Origin: Rhodothermia bacterium
GTDB taxonomy: Bacteria; Bacteroidota; Rhodothermia; Balneolales; Balneolaceae
Length of the DNA: 64,000 nucleotides
Assembly: GCA_030427885.1 (NCBI GenBank)
Contig: JAUICM010000004.1
Span: 62,001-126,000 of the forward strand
Direction of reading: 5' to 3'
Below, piece by piece: positions 53,973 to 62,986 of this stretch. Positions within the stretch are counted from its first letter, which is position 1. Every line of letters begins with the position of its first letter. The notes under the pieces were generated by a model. The model was not told the DNA's origin, did not search any database, and saw only the letters and a program-made list of their open reading frames with translations. Made by a program: the position numbers and the translations under genes.

Positions 53973-56312
53973 ATGGGTACATTCTTAATAGTTTGCTTTA
54001 TTTGCTTCATTATATATCAGATATTTAAATCTGATGGAAGTCGGACTTTAGATAGGCCTAGTGAAAGAAAGCAAGTTGAGCATGGCTCACGAAATAAATC
54101 GGTAAATAATTTATATAGTTCCAATAATGAACCTAAGGCTTCTAGAGGTTCATTTTCGCATATTGATAAAATAGCAAGTGGAGAGAGAACTCAGAAATTA
54201 ACTACTAATTCAGACATACTGTGGGTTAGAAAAGATAGACCAATAAAAATTCAAGGCTATCATTTGGTTGAGGGCTTGATATATGTTGGTGAGAATTTGT
54301 CTACAATCGATAGCAGAAGTTACTGGAGAGAAGTTGAGCCATCTCTAGTTAACCCAAAACTTAGGGTTAATAAGCAAAATCCGGATTATGAAGGAAAGTC
54401 GTTAGGATATTGGTCATCTTATAAAACGATCTCTAAGGAAGCTAGGGCCGCATATTTGGAGTGGTTGGCTAGCAATCGAGATGATCCTGCAACTCCAATA
54501 GGGTTTGTTTTTTTATACTATTATGGATTAGAAAGAAGAGTTTTGTATGACATTGAGAGTTGGGGCGATAAATATGGTGAGCTTCCTTTAATTATTGAAG
54601 AAGTTAAAAGGCTTAGAAATATTTATTCTGATAATTCTTCATTCGAGCGATATAGCCGATCATTTCTTGAGTACTTAACATTTCAGGATGATATAGGAAA
54701 TAAGCTTATTGAAGCAGTAAATCAGGAAGAGTTAGACTACACAAAGTATGAGAATTCTTACTATGAGGCAGGTCTGAACTTTAGATTGGTTTTAGCATAT
54801 TACTCATTAAATCAAATCCCTCTTCCACCTAGAGTGGCTTTAAAATGGGGTATTTGGAATAAGTCCTTGAGGACTCCAGCAACTAGATGTAAAAAGGAAT
54901 TCCAGAAATTATTTGAGGAAAAGTATAAAGAAAGGTTCGGCAAAGGAGACATCGTAAAGCCTAACAAAAAGAAAATTTTCTTTTCCTATCATCCTGCCAG
55001 TAATTCATTTGGATACCAGAATCGGTTTAAACTAGATATCGACATTCCAGATTTGTTGAATTTGGAAAGTAAGCCACGAAAATATTATTCGATTGTTGAA
55101 GAATGTATATATGAGCTTGATGCTTACAGTAGGAGATTAGGTAGGGGGGCTGATCCGAACGACATTCAGGCATTGTCACAACTTCCAAAAAGATTATTAG
55201 TGGATAAAATTGATCAAAGTTTGCGTTTGTTTATTGAAGAAGTAGAATCAGATTTAACTAATGATTTGTTTGTTTTTAAAAATTCTGCGGATTTAATCAA
55301 ACTTTGGAATAAGGGCGTTGATTCAAAGTTGACTAAAAAGGAATCTGTAGAAATGGCTCAATTCTTTTCAAAGTTTGACCTAGGGCTTGAACCCGATGCT
55401 AGATTCGATAATTCTAAAGTAGAATCAGGTAATGGGGTAATTTTCTTTAAAGTTGAAGGATGGCTCTCACCAAAGAAACCATCAAAGGAATACAAGTCAG
55501 CACTTACTATATTGCACCTTAGTGTTGTAGTAGGTCTGGCAGATGGTGTTTTCAAGAAAGAGGAGAAAGACTATTTAGAATCTTATATCGAAGAGCTTTT
55601 TAAACTAACAGGGGAAGAAAAAAAGCGTCTCCACTGCTACTTAGTCTGGTTAGAACAAAGTGATCCAACTGTAAGAGGGTTGAAATCTAAGCTAGACCAA
55701 ATGACTTATAGGGATAAGGAATCTATTCTTTTCTATTTAGTTAAGCTTTCTGATGCTGATGGGTATATACACCCCAAAGAAGTAGAAATGCTACAGAAAT
55801 TGGCAAATATTTTTGAGATTGATAAACAGAAAGTATTTAGTCTAATTCATTCAGTTCAGGCCAATGATGACGAACCAATATTGGTTAAGAATAAAGATGA
55901 AGCGATAGGATACCGCCTTCCTACGCAGCCTAATGTAAATGAATTAAATAAGGATACTATAACGAAAACATTGAAAGAGACAGAAGAAATTCAAAGTATT
56001 TTGAGTGATATTTTCAATAACGAAGATGATGAAATTCAAACCCCAGAACCAAAGACGGAACAAGCTGATAAAGTTGGTAAACCACTACTTGCTATTGATG
56101 AATACCATTCTAATCTCCTTTCTAAGTTACTCGAAAAAGACGAATGGGACAGAGATGAATATGAAGAACTTTGTTCTGAACTTAATTTGTTTCCCGAAGG
56201 TGCTTTAGAGATTATAAATGAATCATCTTTTAACGCTTACGATGATGAACTGCTCATTGATAACGGTGTGATTATTATTAACAGAGAACTCTTACAAATC
56301 AATAATGGCTAG
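53973..56312 (+). CDS. membrane-anchored TerB-N/TerB-C protein (Shango SngA-like)
   Basis: 779 aa. An N-terminal membrane helix (residues 2-18) precedes a TerB-N domain at about 70-290 (WVRKDRPIKIQGYHLVEGLIYVGE, then YLEWLASNRDDPATPIGFVFLYYYGLERR). A TerB domain with two metal-type repeats (VVGLADGVFKKEEKDYLESYIEEL and KLSDADGYIHPKEVEMLQKLANIF) lies at about 505-640, and an acidic TerB-C region follows. Proteins of this layout occur with ATPase and helicase genes in the Shango anti-phage system. The stop overlaps the ATPase start by eight bases, so the two are translationally coupled. Confidence 0.85.
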   Translation: MGTFLIVCFICFIIYQIFKSDGSRTLDRPSERKQVEHGSRNKSVNNLYSSNNEPKASRGSFSHIDKIASGERTQKLTTNSDILWVRKDRPIKIQGYHLVEGLIYVGENLSTIDSRSYWREVEPSLVNPKLRVNKQNPDYEGKSLGYWSSYKTISKEARAAYLEWLASNRDDPATPIGFVFLYYYGLERRVLYDIESWGDKYGELPLIIEEVKRLRNIYSDNSSFERYSRSFLEYLTFQDDIGNKLIEAVNQEELDYTKYENSYYEAGLNFRLVLAYYSLNQIPLPPRVALKWGIWNKSLRTPATRCKKEFQKLFEEKYKERFGKGDIVKPNKKKIFFSYHPASNSFGYQNRFKLDIDIPDLLNLESKPRKYYSIVEECIYELDAYSRRLGRGADPNDIQALSQLPKRLLVDKIDQSLRLFIEEVESDLTNDLFVFKNSADLIKLWNKGVDSKLTKKESVEMAQFFSKFDLGLEPDARFDNSKVESGNGVIFFKVEGWLSPKKPSKEYKSALTILHLSVVVGLADGVFKKEEKDYLESYIEELFKLTGEEKKRLHCYLVWLEQSDPTVRGLKSKLDQMTYRDKESILFYLVKLSDADGYIHPKEVEMLQKLANIFEIDKQKVFSLIHSVQANDDEPILVKNKDEAIGYRLPTQPNVNELNKDTITKTLKETEEIQSILSDIFNNEDDEIQTPEPKTEQADKVGKPLLAIDEYHSNLLSKLLEKDEWDRDEYEELCSELNLFPEGALEIINESSFNAYDDELLIDNGVIIINRELLQINNG

Positions 56313-57621
56313 TAACAGAATAAAAGCAAAAGAAAAAGATGCTATTCTACAATCATTACGTGCAGGAGTAGTACCAAGTATTGGACTACAACACATACAA
56401 GTTGGCCGGAATGAAGAAATCAAAGCGTTGATCAAGGATATTGATCGAATCAATTCAGGAGGGTCGGCCATTCGTTTTATTATTGGAGAGTATGGGGCTG
56501 GAAAAACCTTTTTCCTTCATCTAATCCGAACGATCAGTCATCAAAAAAATCTGGTTACTATACATGCTGACCTTGCTCCAGATCGAAGAGTACATGCCTC
56601 TGCTGGTCAAGCGCGTAATTTGTATGCTGAGCTAATGAAAAATATGGCTACCAGAACAAAACCTGAGGGTAGTGCTTTATCGAACTTAGTTGAGAAGTTT
56701 ATTAGCAAGGCAATGAATGATGCCCGAACTAGCGATAAGAGTGTTGACAGCATCATACATGATAAGCTTGAAAAAGTAAAAGAAATGGTGGGTGGATATG
56801 ATTTCGCTGAGGTGATTAATTCATACTGGGAAGGTCATAATACTGGAAACGAGGAATTAAAAAGTGACGCAATTAGATGGCTTCGTGCGGAATTTTCAAC
56901 AAAAACAGATGCTAGAAACGCCCTTGGTGTCCGAACAATCATTGATGACACCAATGTGTATGATCAATTGAAGTTACTAGCTCTTTTTGTTCAAATTGCA
57001 GGTTATGATGGTTTGATGATCGGGCTGGATGAGATGGTAAACCTTTACAAGCTCAACAGTGGTGTTGCCCGGAGAAATAATTATGAACAAATCCTACGAA
57101 TTCTGAATGACTGCCTGCAAGGCAATGTTTCTGGTTTTGGATTTATTCTGAATGGCACACCTGACTTCATGATGGATACCCGCAAAGGCTTATATAGCTA
57201 TGATGCTTTACAAACTCGCTTAGCGGAAAACAGGTTTGCTGCAATTGCGGGGGTCAGAGATTTAAGTGGCCCCATAATCAGACTGAACAACCTTCAGCCA
57301 GAGGACATCTACATTCTTTTGAAAAATATTCGGCATGTATTTGCTGAAGGAATCCAAAGTGACTATTTAATTCCTGATGAAGCTTTAGAAGCATTTTTAA
57401 AGCACTGTCAAAAGCAAGTTGGAGAAGCCTATTTTCAAACTCCAAGGAATACAATACGCGCCTTTGTAGACTTGTTATCCATTTTAGAGCAAAACCCAAA
57501 TCTGGATTGGAAACAACTATTAGGAGCAGTAGAAATTGAACAAGACAAAGGACAAAAACTTTCTGATTTAGAAGAAGTTATTGATGATGAAGATGACGAG
57601 TTGTCTGATTTCAGCCTTTAA
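56305..57621 (+). CDS. BrxD-like P-loop ATPase (Shango SngB-like)
   Basis: 438 aa AAA-type ATPase of the DUF2791/BrxD kind. Walker A GEYGAGKT is at residues 61-68 and Walker B LMIGLDE near 238-243, with the family opening ESLRAGVVP-like (LQSLRAGVVPSIGLQHIQVGR). BrxD-type ATPases pair with BrxHI helicases in type 2 BREX; here no PglX/PglZ is present and the partner is TerB, as in Shango. It overlaps the TerB gene and is followed two bases later by the helicase. Confidence 0.85.
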   Translation: MASNRIKAKEKDAILQSLRAGVVPSIGLQHIQVGRNEEIKALIKDIDRINSGGSAIRFIIGEYGAGKTFFLHLIRTISHQKNLVTIHADLAPDRRVHASAGQARNLYAELMKNMATRTKPEGSALSNLVEKFISKAMNDARTSDKSVDSIIHDKLEKVKEMVGGYDFAEVINSYWEGHNTGNEELKSDAIRWLRAEFSTKTDARNALGVRTIIDDTNVYDQLKLLALFVQIAGYDGLMIGLDEMVNLYKLNSGVARRNNYEQILRILNDCLQGNVSGFGFILNGTPDFMMDTRKGLYSYDALQTRLAENRFAAIAGVRDLSGPIIRLNNLQPEDIYILLKNIRHVFAEGIQSDYLIPDEALEAFLKHCQKQVGEAYFQTPRNTIRAFVDLLSILEQNPNLDWKQLLGAVEIEQDKGQKLSDLEEVIDDEDDELSDFSL

Positions 57622-57623
57622 AA

Positions 57624-59813
57624 ATGTCCATATCAGAAGAAAATAGATCCAACTCATTTGAATTGCTCGAAGAATCAATTCAACGATGGATCTGGAAAGA
57701 AAATTGGGCCCAGTTAAGAGATATTCAAGAGGAGGCAATACCATTAATACTGGAGGCAAAAAAAGATTTAATAATTGCGTCAGCAACCGCAAGTGGTAAA
57801 ACAGAAGCCGCATTTCTTCCCATTCTTTCAAACTGTATAACTGCAAGTTCAAGTGGGGTATTTGCTTTATATGTCGCTCCCCTTAAAGCATTGATAACAG
57901 ATCAAACATCTCGGTTAGAAGAAATTGCTCGTTATTCAAATACTGCTATAACTCCCTGGCATGGAGATGTCAGCCAGAACAAAAAAACAACTTTAATAAA
58001 AAATCCCAGTGGGGTTTTGCTCATTACCCCGGAATCTCTGGAGTCTGTATTCATTAATCATGGAACAAAGTTAAGGCATCTATTCTCAAATCTTTCCTAT
58101 GTTGTTATTGATGAGATGCATTCTTTCATTGGAGTAGAGAGAGGCAAACAATTACAATCACTTTTACAAAGGCTCGAAATTGTAGTTGGGAAAAATATCC
58201 CAAGAATCGGATTAAGTGCAACTTTAGGAGACCGTCAACTAGCCAAAAAATTTCTTCGTTGTACAGAAAACACTGATCAAATTGAGTACATAGAATCAAC
58301 ATCGTTTAAAAGTAATTTGAAACTACAGCTCAAGGGCTTTGTTAGTAAGAAGCCAGATTTGAATGCTGAGTCCATTGAGCTTCCCCCCTCTTATCATATT
58401 ACTGAACACTTATTCCAAAAACTAAGAGGTTCACACAATCTTATTTTTGCTAACTCAAGAAGCAATGTCGAATTATATGCCGATTTACTTCGTCAAAAAT
58501 GTGACCAAGAGAAAGTCCCATTGGAGTTTTATCCCCATCATGGAAACTTGTCGAAAAGTCTAAGAGAACATGTTGAAGCTGAATTAAAAAATAAATCCAA
58601 ACCCTCTTCCGCAGTCTGTACAACTACCTTAGAAATGGGAATCGATATTGGATCTGTAAAAAGTATCGCTCAGATTGGGTGTCCTCCAAGCGTGGCCAGT
58701 ATGAAGCAGCGTTTGGGAAGATCTGGAAGAAGAGATGAGGCTTCAATACTAAGAATGTACCAGATCGAGGCAGAGGTTGACAAACAAACTTCTATTCAGG
58801 ACAAGCTTCGAGCTGGCCTGGTTCAATCGGTTGCAATGACAAATTTAATGTTAGAAAAATGGGTTGAACCACCAAATTTAGACAACTTGCATTTATCAAC
58901 CCTTGTACAGCAAATACTTTCGATTATTGCCCAATATGGAGGTATAAGGGCAACGGAACTTTGGTATATATTGATTGAAAAAGGTGTTTTTAGTGGAATA
59001 AACAAACAAGATTTTAAGGAGCTGTTAACAAAACTGGGGCAGGATGAAATAATTACCCAGCAAAGCGACAAAACTTTAACTCTTGGAATAAAAGGCGAAA
59101 GTGTTGTTGGGCACTACTCTTTTTATGCGGTTTTTAAAACACCCGAGGAGTATACGATAATAGCTAACGGTAAGAATTTAGGATCATTGCCTGTGGAATT
59201 CCCTTTGATTGAGGGTACCTTTATAATCTTTGGAGGCAAAAGATGGGTTATTAAATCTATTGATGATGAGAAAAAGATCATTGAATTAGTTCGTTCCAAA
59301 GGCGGAAAACCACCCATTTTTAACGGCGAAGGACTTGGGGTTCATGATGAAATCCGCAAGGGTATGAGACTAGTTTATATGGATAGTTCAGTACCAATAT
59401 ACCTCGATTCCGTTGCTTCTGAGCTACTACAAGAAGGAAGAAAGTATTTTAATTACTATGATCTTGGTTCCTCAATGATCATAGATGATGGTGGTTCACT
59501 TTTATTTTTTCCGTGGAAAGGAACAACAATTATGAACACACTTCAGATACTGTTCGCCATGAATGGATTACAAGCGACAAATGAGGGGATTGCTATTTCG
59601 ATAGCTGGTATTACTCAAAAAGAATTTAACACATTATTGAATAAGATCTCTAAGACATCAGAAAGTGAGTTATTTGCCTTCTTGAAAAAGGTTAAAAACA
59701 AGGAAGTAGAAAAATATGATCACCTACTCCCTGAACAACTATTAACACTTTGTTATCAATCAAGATCTATTAACCTTGCAAATACTATTAGATTTTTACA
59801 CTCATACATCTAA
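57624..59813 (+). CDS. Lhr/BrxHI-like superfamily II helicase (Shango SngC-like)
   Basis: 729 aa. Helicase motifs: Walker A SATASGKT at residues 53-60, APLKAL, DEMH at about 163-166, SAT (LSATLGD), FANSRSNVE and the arginine-finger motif QRLGRSGRR near 362-370. The C-terminal half carries Lhr-type extra domains. It is taken as an ATP-driven DNA translocase or helicase with the neighbouring ATPase. The start is two bases after the ATPase gene. Resemblance to BrxHI is inferred from motif order and neighbour type. Confidence 0.87.
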   Translation: MSISEENRSNSFELLEESIQRWIWKENWAQLRDIQEEAIPLILEAKKDLIIASATASGKTEAAFLPILSNCITASSSGVFALYVAPLKALITDQTSRLEEIARYSNTAITPWHGDVSQNKKTTLIKNPSGVLLITPESLESVFINHGTKLRHLFSNLSYVVIDEMHSFIGVERGKQLQSLLQRLEIVVGKNIPRIGLSATLGDRQLAKKFLRCTENTDQIEYIESTSFKSNLKLQLKGFVSKKPDLNAESIELPPSYHITEHLFQKLRGSHNLIFANSRSNVELYADLLRQKCDQEKVPLEFYPHHGNLSKSLREHVEAELKNKSKPSSAVCTTTLEMGIDIGSVKSIAQIGCPPSVASMKQRLGRSGRRDEASILRMYQIEAEVDKQTSIQDKLRAGLVQSVAMTNLMLEKWVEPPNLDNLHLSTLVQQILSIIAQYGGIRATELWYILIEKGVFSGINKQDFKELLTKLGQDEIITQQSDKTLTLGIKGESVVGHYSFYAVFKTPEEYTIIANGKNLGSLPVEFPLIEGTFIIFGGKRWVIKSIDDEKKIIELVRSKGGKPPIFNGEGLGVHDEIRKGMRLVYMDSSVPIYLDSVASELLQEGRKYFNYYDLGSSMIIDDGGSLLFFPWKGTTIMNTLQILFAMNGLQATNEGIAISIAGITQKEFNTLLNKISKTSESELFAFLKKVKNKEVEKYDHLLPEQLLTLCYQSRSINLANTIRFLHSYI

Positions 59814-59822
59814 TTACCTTAT

Positions 59823-60677
59823 ATGCTGGTTGCTAAAAATGAATTTAACCAAGAATGCTTTGCTTGGAATACAAGTAAATCGGAGGGATCTTTTTTTTGT
59901 CGCGACTGTAATGAACAAGTCGTATTGAAAAAAGGAAAGATTAGGGAACACCATTTTGCTCATAAAGCTTACAGTAAGTGCTCTAGTAATGTTGGCGAAT
60001 CAAATATTCATTATAAATGCAAAAGGGAACTTTATACTGCTTTAACGAAACAAGAAAACTGTTCAAGCTGCTTTATGGAACTTAAAGTAGGCCCACTAAG
60101 ACCGGATATTTGCCTTAGAATAAATGGCAGACCGGTAGTCATTGAAGTTCAGAGAAGTTCCATTGATATAGACGTTATTATTAAGAGAACGCGCTATTAT
60201 TCGAATTACAAAAGGGAAAATATTTTTGTCCTTTGGATATTACCTAACGAGAGTGTGTTAAAGACCAGGTTTAGTAAAAAGCACAACAAAAAACTTACTT
60301 ACCCAAAAAGCTGGCAACTTTTTCTACATCAAATGTATTTCGGAAGAATTTACATTTGGAGTCATAACTCCTTTGTTAAACCTCTCCACCTATCAAAATT
60401 TGAATTTTATGTTGAAGAAGGGAACTGGGTAGAAGAAAGCCCTGAAGAGTTCCACAATACCAATTGGTATAACAATCAAGTGGGGTATGCAAATTATGGA
60501 GGATATAAGAAGACTTCAAAAACACAGTACCTGTCAATACCTCCAATAAACAAGGAGAACCAACTAATGGATATCTCAAAAGATTTCCATTTTGAAGGTC
60601 GATCTGAATTGGTTCAAAAAAACTGGGATGTTCCTTCAGCTAATTTGCTAATTGATAGACAATCCAAATGGTGGTAG
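59823..60677 (+). CDS. CoiA-like PD-(D/E)XK nuclease domain protein
   Basis: 284 aa. The N-terminal zinc-finger-like part (CRDC at 26-29, then HHFAHKAYSKC) is followed by a restriction-nuclease-like domain (RPDICLRINGRPVVIEVQRS, with Asp95, Glu108 and Gln110 as candidate catalytic residues). This is the arrangement of CoiA, a competence-linked nuclease-family protein. It starts nine bases after the helicase stop and is on the same strand. It may be a nuclease effector or an extra partner of the Shango-like core; an unrelated competence role is also possible. Confidence 0.72.
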   Translation: MLVAKNEFNQECFAWNTSKSEGSFFCRDCNEQVVLKKGKIREHHFAHKAYSKCSSNVGESNIHYKCKRELYTALTKQENCSSCFMELKVGPLRPDICLRINGRPVVIEVQRSSIDIDVIIKRTRYYSNYKRENIFVLWILPNESVLKTRFSKKHNKKLTYPKSWQLFLHQMYFGRIYIWSHNSFVKPLHLSKFEFYVEEGNWVEESPEEFHNTNWYNNQVGYANYGGYKKTSKTQYLSIPPINKENQLMDISKDFHFEGRSELVQKNWDVPSANLLIDRQSKWW

Positions 60678-60690
60678 TAACCTATTTAAT

Positions 60691-61584
60691 TTAGATAATG
60701 TAGGATGGCCTAAAAATTACTTCCAGAGTGTAACTGACTATTTCAATATGTGGTTCTAGTCTAGCATAATTAATTATGTCCTCACTCATTTTTTGCGCAC
60801 CACCATGAACAAGAATACCACGAGGTATCCTATTAGTTTCTTCTTTAAGTAATCTCATGTAGTGTCGTAATTGATCAATAGATTGATGACTTGGCCCATA
60901 CTGTTTGCATTCTACAATTACTGGATTATCCCTTTTGTCAATCAGAAGTACATCCAAGCGACTTCTATCCCTAAATACTTTTTCCCGGATCTTAGAATCT
61001 GGGTGTGGAAGTAAACCATCTTCTAAATAATTGGGATAATTAGAAATGTAATCAGACAATGCTTTTTCATACTTAAATTTTCCTAAAAGGCTAACCCAAT
61101 TAGTTGGATCATTCATCAAGTTTTTGATTTCATCAATTGAAAATGAGCTAACTCTTGAAATAGTATTCCTAAGTTCACCAGTTGTGAGTGTATTAGAACT
61201 CGGTAATTGGATCACCAAATCTTGATCATCTGGTCCTACCGTTAAATCCCATCTTACAAAAATCCTCCTCCCCATTTCTCCATCTTTTTCCAGTTCGCTT
61301 ACAGGAACTAAAGGGTTCCATTCATCATCATCTATCGCCTTACCTGTTATCTGGCCTATTCTTCCAATCCTGTGTCCTTGTAAAGCAACAATAACATGAT
61401 CGCCGATTTTCATTTCTTTAAGAGCTTTTCTAGCGACACTCCACCCTCTGTCTTTGGCTTTTCCACCCATATAAAACCCCCATTCACTGTACCACCCAAC
61501 TGCAACGCATTGATTCTTATACCAGCGCTGCCACATGCCTGGATATTTGTTTTCCATACAGTTTACTTTCCAAAGCGCACTCAT
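60691..61584 (-). CDS. EVE-like domain fused to NucS-like PD-(D/E)XK endonuclease
   Basis: 297 aa. Residues 1-125 resemble an EVE/PUA-like reader of modified bases (WKVNCMENKYPGMWQRW, then KEMKIGDHVIVALQGHRIGRIGQITG). Residues 160-297 form a NucS/EndoMS-like nuclease with Asp211, Glu225 and Lys227 (RSRLDVLL, VIVECKQYG) and the Q238-LRH-Y242 motif. It starts inside the end of the glycosylase gene (four-base ATGA overlap), so the two are one transcription unit. A modification-dependent DNA nuclease is the inferred role. It is convergent with the CoiA-like gene. Confidence 0.78.
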   Translation of the reverse strand: MSALWKVNCMENKYPGMWQRWYKNQCVAVGWYSEWGFYMGGKAKDRGWSVARKALKEMKIGDHVIVALQGHRIGRIGQITGKAIDDDEWNPLVPVSELEKDGEMGRRIFVRWDLTVGPDDQDLVIQLPSSNTLTTGELRNTISRVSSFSIDEIKNLMNDPTNWVSLLGKFKYEKALSDYISNYPNYLEDGLLPHPDSKIREKVFRDRSRLDVLLIDKRDNPVIVECKQYGPSHQSIDQLRHYMRLLKEETNRIPRGILVHGGAQKMSEDIINYARLEPHIEIVSYTLEVIFRPSYII

Positions 61585-62081
61585 TGATCCTCAATAACTT
61601 TCATAAGTTCAAACCAGTATTCTTCATCCCAAAATGCGTTAGCAGCACCCGATGTTGACGGCAAAATAAAAACTCGGATTCCTGCTAATCTTTCTGTAAA
61701 CAAACCATAGCCTATTTTCTTTGTGTTCCCATTCAGACCGAGCGCCCAGGCCGCTGATTTCTTGCCATTGAATGCCACAACAGTAGGTTTATATTTCTCA
61801 AGTTTAGAAATAAAGCCGCTAACATTAAAAGCCTGATTACTTAATGAGCTATCTGACCCAAATTGTGTTTTCACCAAGTCTGTTATTCCTATCCTAAAGT
61901 CCAATAATTTTGGATATTCCTGAGGGTCTAGAGAATATGGTGTTAATCCAATTTTGAAGAGAATTGAGTAAAACTTGTTTCCTGGGCCAGCATAATATGC
62001 ATCCATTTGCATTGATGTTGAACCTACTGCTGTACCGCAAAAAATTACTTTTAATCCCGGTTTCAAAAGATCAGATAACAT
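61581..62081 (-). CDS. Mug-family mismatch-specific DNA glycosylase (uracil-glycosylase fold)
   Basis: 166 aa. UDG-fold protein of the Mug group: motif 1 region VIFCGTAVGS (residues 13-21), AGPGNKFYSIL, IGITDLVKTQFG and motif B-like LPSTSGAANAFWDEEYW. E. coli Mug has INPG with a catalytic Asn at the motif 1 site; here the site reads GTAVG with no Asn, as in a distinct subgroup that I recall having GTAAG-type motifs. Substrate therefore uncertain. It is coupled to the EVE-nuclease gene. Confidence 0.82.
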   Translation of the reverse strand: MLSDLLKPGLKVIFCGTAVGSTSMQMDAYYAGPGNKFYSILFKIGLTPYSLDPQEYPKLLDFRIGITDLVKTQFGSDSSLSNQAFNVSGFISKLEKYKPTVVAFNGKKSAAWALGLNGNTKKIGYGLFTERLAGIRVFILPSTSGAANAFWDEEYWFELMKVIEDQ

Positions 62082-62108
62082 TGGGGAAGCATCTTTGTTC
62101 TAAATGCT

Positions 62109-62131
62109 CTAGGTAGAAATTTTCTACCTAG
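62109..62131. promoter_or_regulatory. 23-bp palindrome upstream of the glycosylase gene
   Basis: CTAGGTAGAAA, a central T, TTTCTACCTAG: perfect 11-bp arms, 28 bases before the glycosylase start. It lacks a T-run, so it is more like an operator than a terminator. The remaining gap to 62358 shows no other feature. Confidence 0.55.
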
Positions 62132-62358
62132 AATTCAAATTCTTTGAAGGCTTTGAATAAATACTGATAGGATATTGCTCGAAAACCTAATTATCCACCT
62201 AAGACGTCTAAAATTTATTGATTTCGTTCAAATCATAGTAGATATAGTACAACCTTGAGTTTTTAGCTTCAGCGTGTTCATATTAGTGTGAGTAAAATAT
62301 TTCAGAGTCTATAAAAGAAAGGTATCGTTTGCTGTCAAAAATTAATTGATAGTTTCAG

Positions 62359-62610
62359 TTACAAGTTCTTTACATATTCAAACCTACTCTCAACTTCCTC
62401 AATCAACTCGCTCATCTTCATACCCAGTGAAAGTGCTACAAGCATAAGAGATTGTGCGGTAGGGTTTTTGATCCCTCTCTCTATTTCTGAAATATAAACG
62501 GCACTGGTATCACACCTCTCAGCCAGTTCTTCTTGAGTAAGATTTCTATCGACCCTCAATTCCTTGATGGTTTCTCCAATGGCAATATTTAATCCTTCCA
62601 CTTTTTTCAC
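62359..62610 (-). CDS. XRE family small transcriptional regulator
   Basis: 83 aa, almost entirely a Cro/CI HTH: IGETIKELRVDRNLTQEELAERCDTSAVYISEIERGIKNPTAQSLMLVALSLGM. It is divergent from the 92-aa gene that follows (66-base gap), so a repressor acting on the shared region is likely. The candidate operators are the 16-bp palindrome at the 92-aa gene start or the 23-bp palindrome upstream of the glycosylase. Confidence 0.88.
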   Translation of the reverse strand: MKKVEGLNIAIGETIKELRVDRNLTQEELAERCDTSAVYISEIERGIKNPTAQSLMLVALSLGMKMSELIEEVESRFEYVKNL

Positions 62611-62661
62611 TTGCCAATCTTAAAGCGGATGGATAGCTTAAACCATAAACTATAGCATTAG

Positions 62662-62677
62662 TAATTATATATAATTA
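62662..62677. promoter_or_regulatory. 16-bp A/T palindrome at the start of the 92-aa gene
   Basis: TAATTATATATAATTA is a perfect palindrome that ends on the A of the ATG at 62677. It lies between the divergent XRE and 92-aa genes and could be a repressor site or an A/T-rich accident. Confidence 0.4.
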
Positions 62678-62955
62678 TGTCCTTTTTTAAGCAAATATTC
62701 GCAGGTAAAAGCCAAAAAGAACAAATTGCAGATACTATATATGATAGTCTAAGGAAGTGCGCTTTAGAGGTATACAAAAAAGAGGGGGATCACATGATGA
62801 CCGGAGCGTTAATTCAAGCAAGTGTTGTAGAATTAGCAGAGAGCCTTAAAAAATCATATACGCTTCGTAGTAAAGAATTAGGCTTGAGCCGTGATGAAAT
62901 TGATAAAATAACACATAATGCTTGTAAGAAAATCCTCTCCCAGATATTGGAGTGA
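62677..62955 (+). CDS. small helical protein of unknown function
   Basis: 92 aa, helix-rich and basic near the start (MSFFKQIFAGKSQKEQIADTI). The middle segment AELAESLKK is amphipathic. No family recognised. It is divergent from the XRE repressor and 31 bases upstream of the membrane-anchored 134-aa gene, so the three may be a regulated unit. Confidence 0.55.
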   Translation: MSFFKQIFAGKSQKEQIADTIYDSLRKCALEVYKKEGDHMMTGALIQASVVELAESLKKSYTLRSKELGLSRDEIDKITHNACKKILSQILE

Positions 62956-62986
62956 GATAGACATAAAATTTTAGAGGCTAATTAAT

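Noticed and set aside
57624-59813. Full BREX system from the BrxD- and BrxHI-like genes
   Set aside because: No PglX methyltransferase, PglZ phosphatase or other BREX gene is present; the TerB partner fits Shango better.
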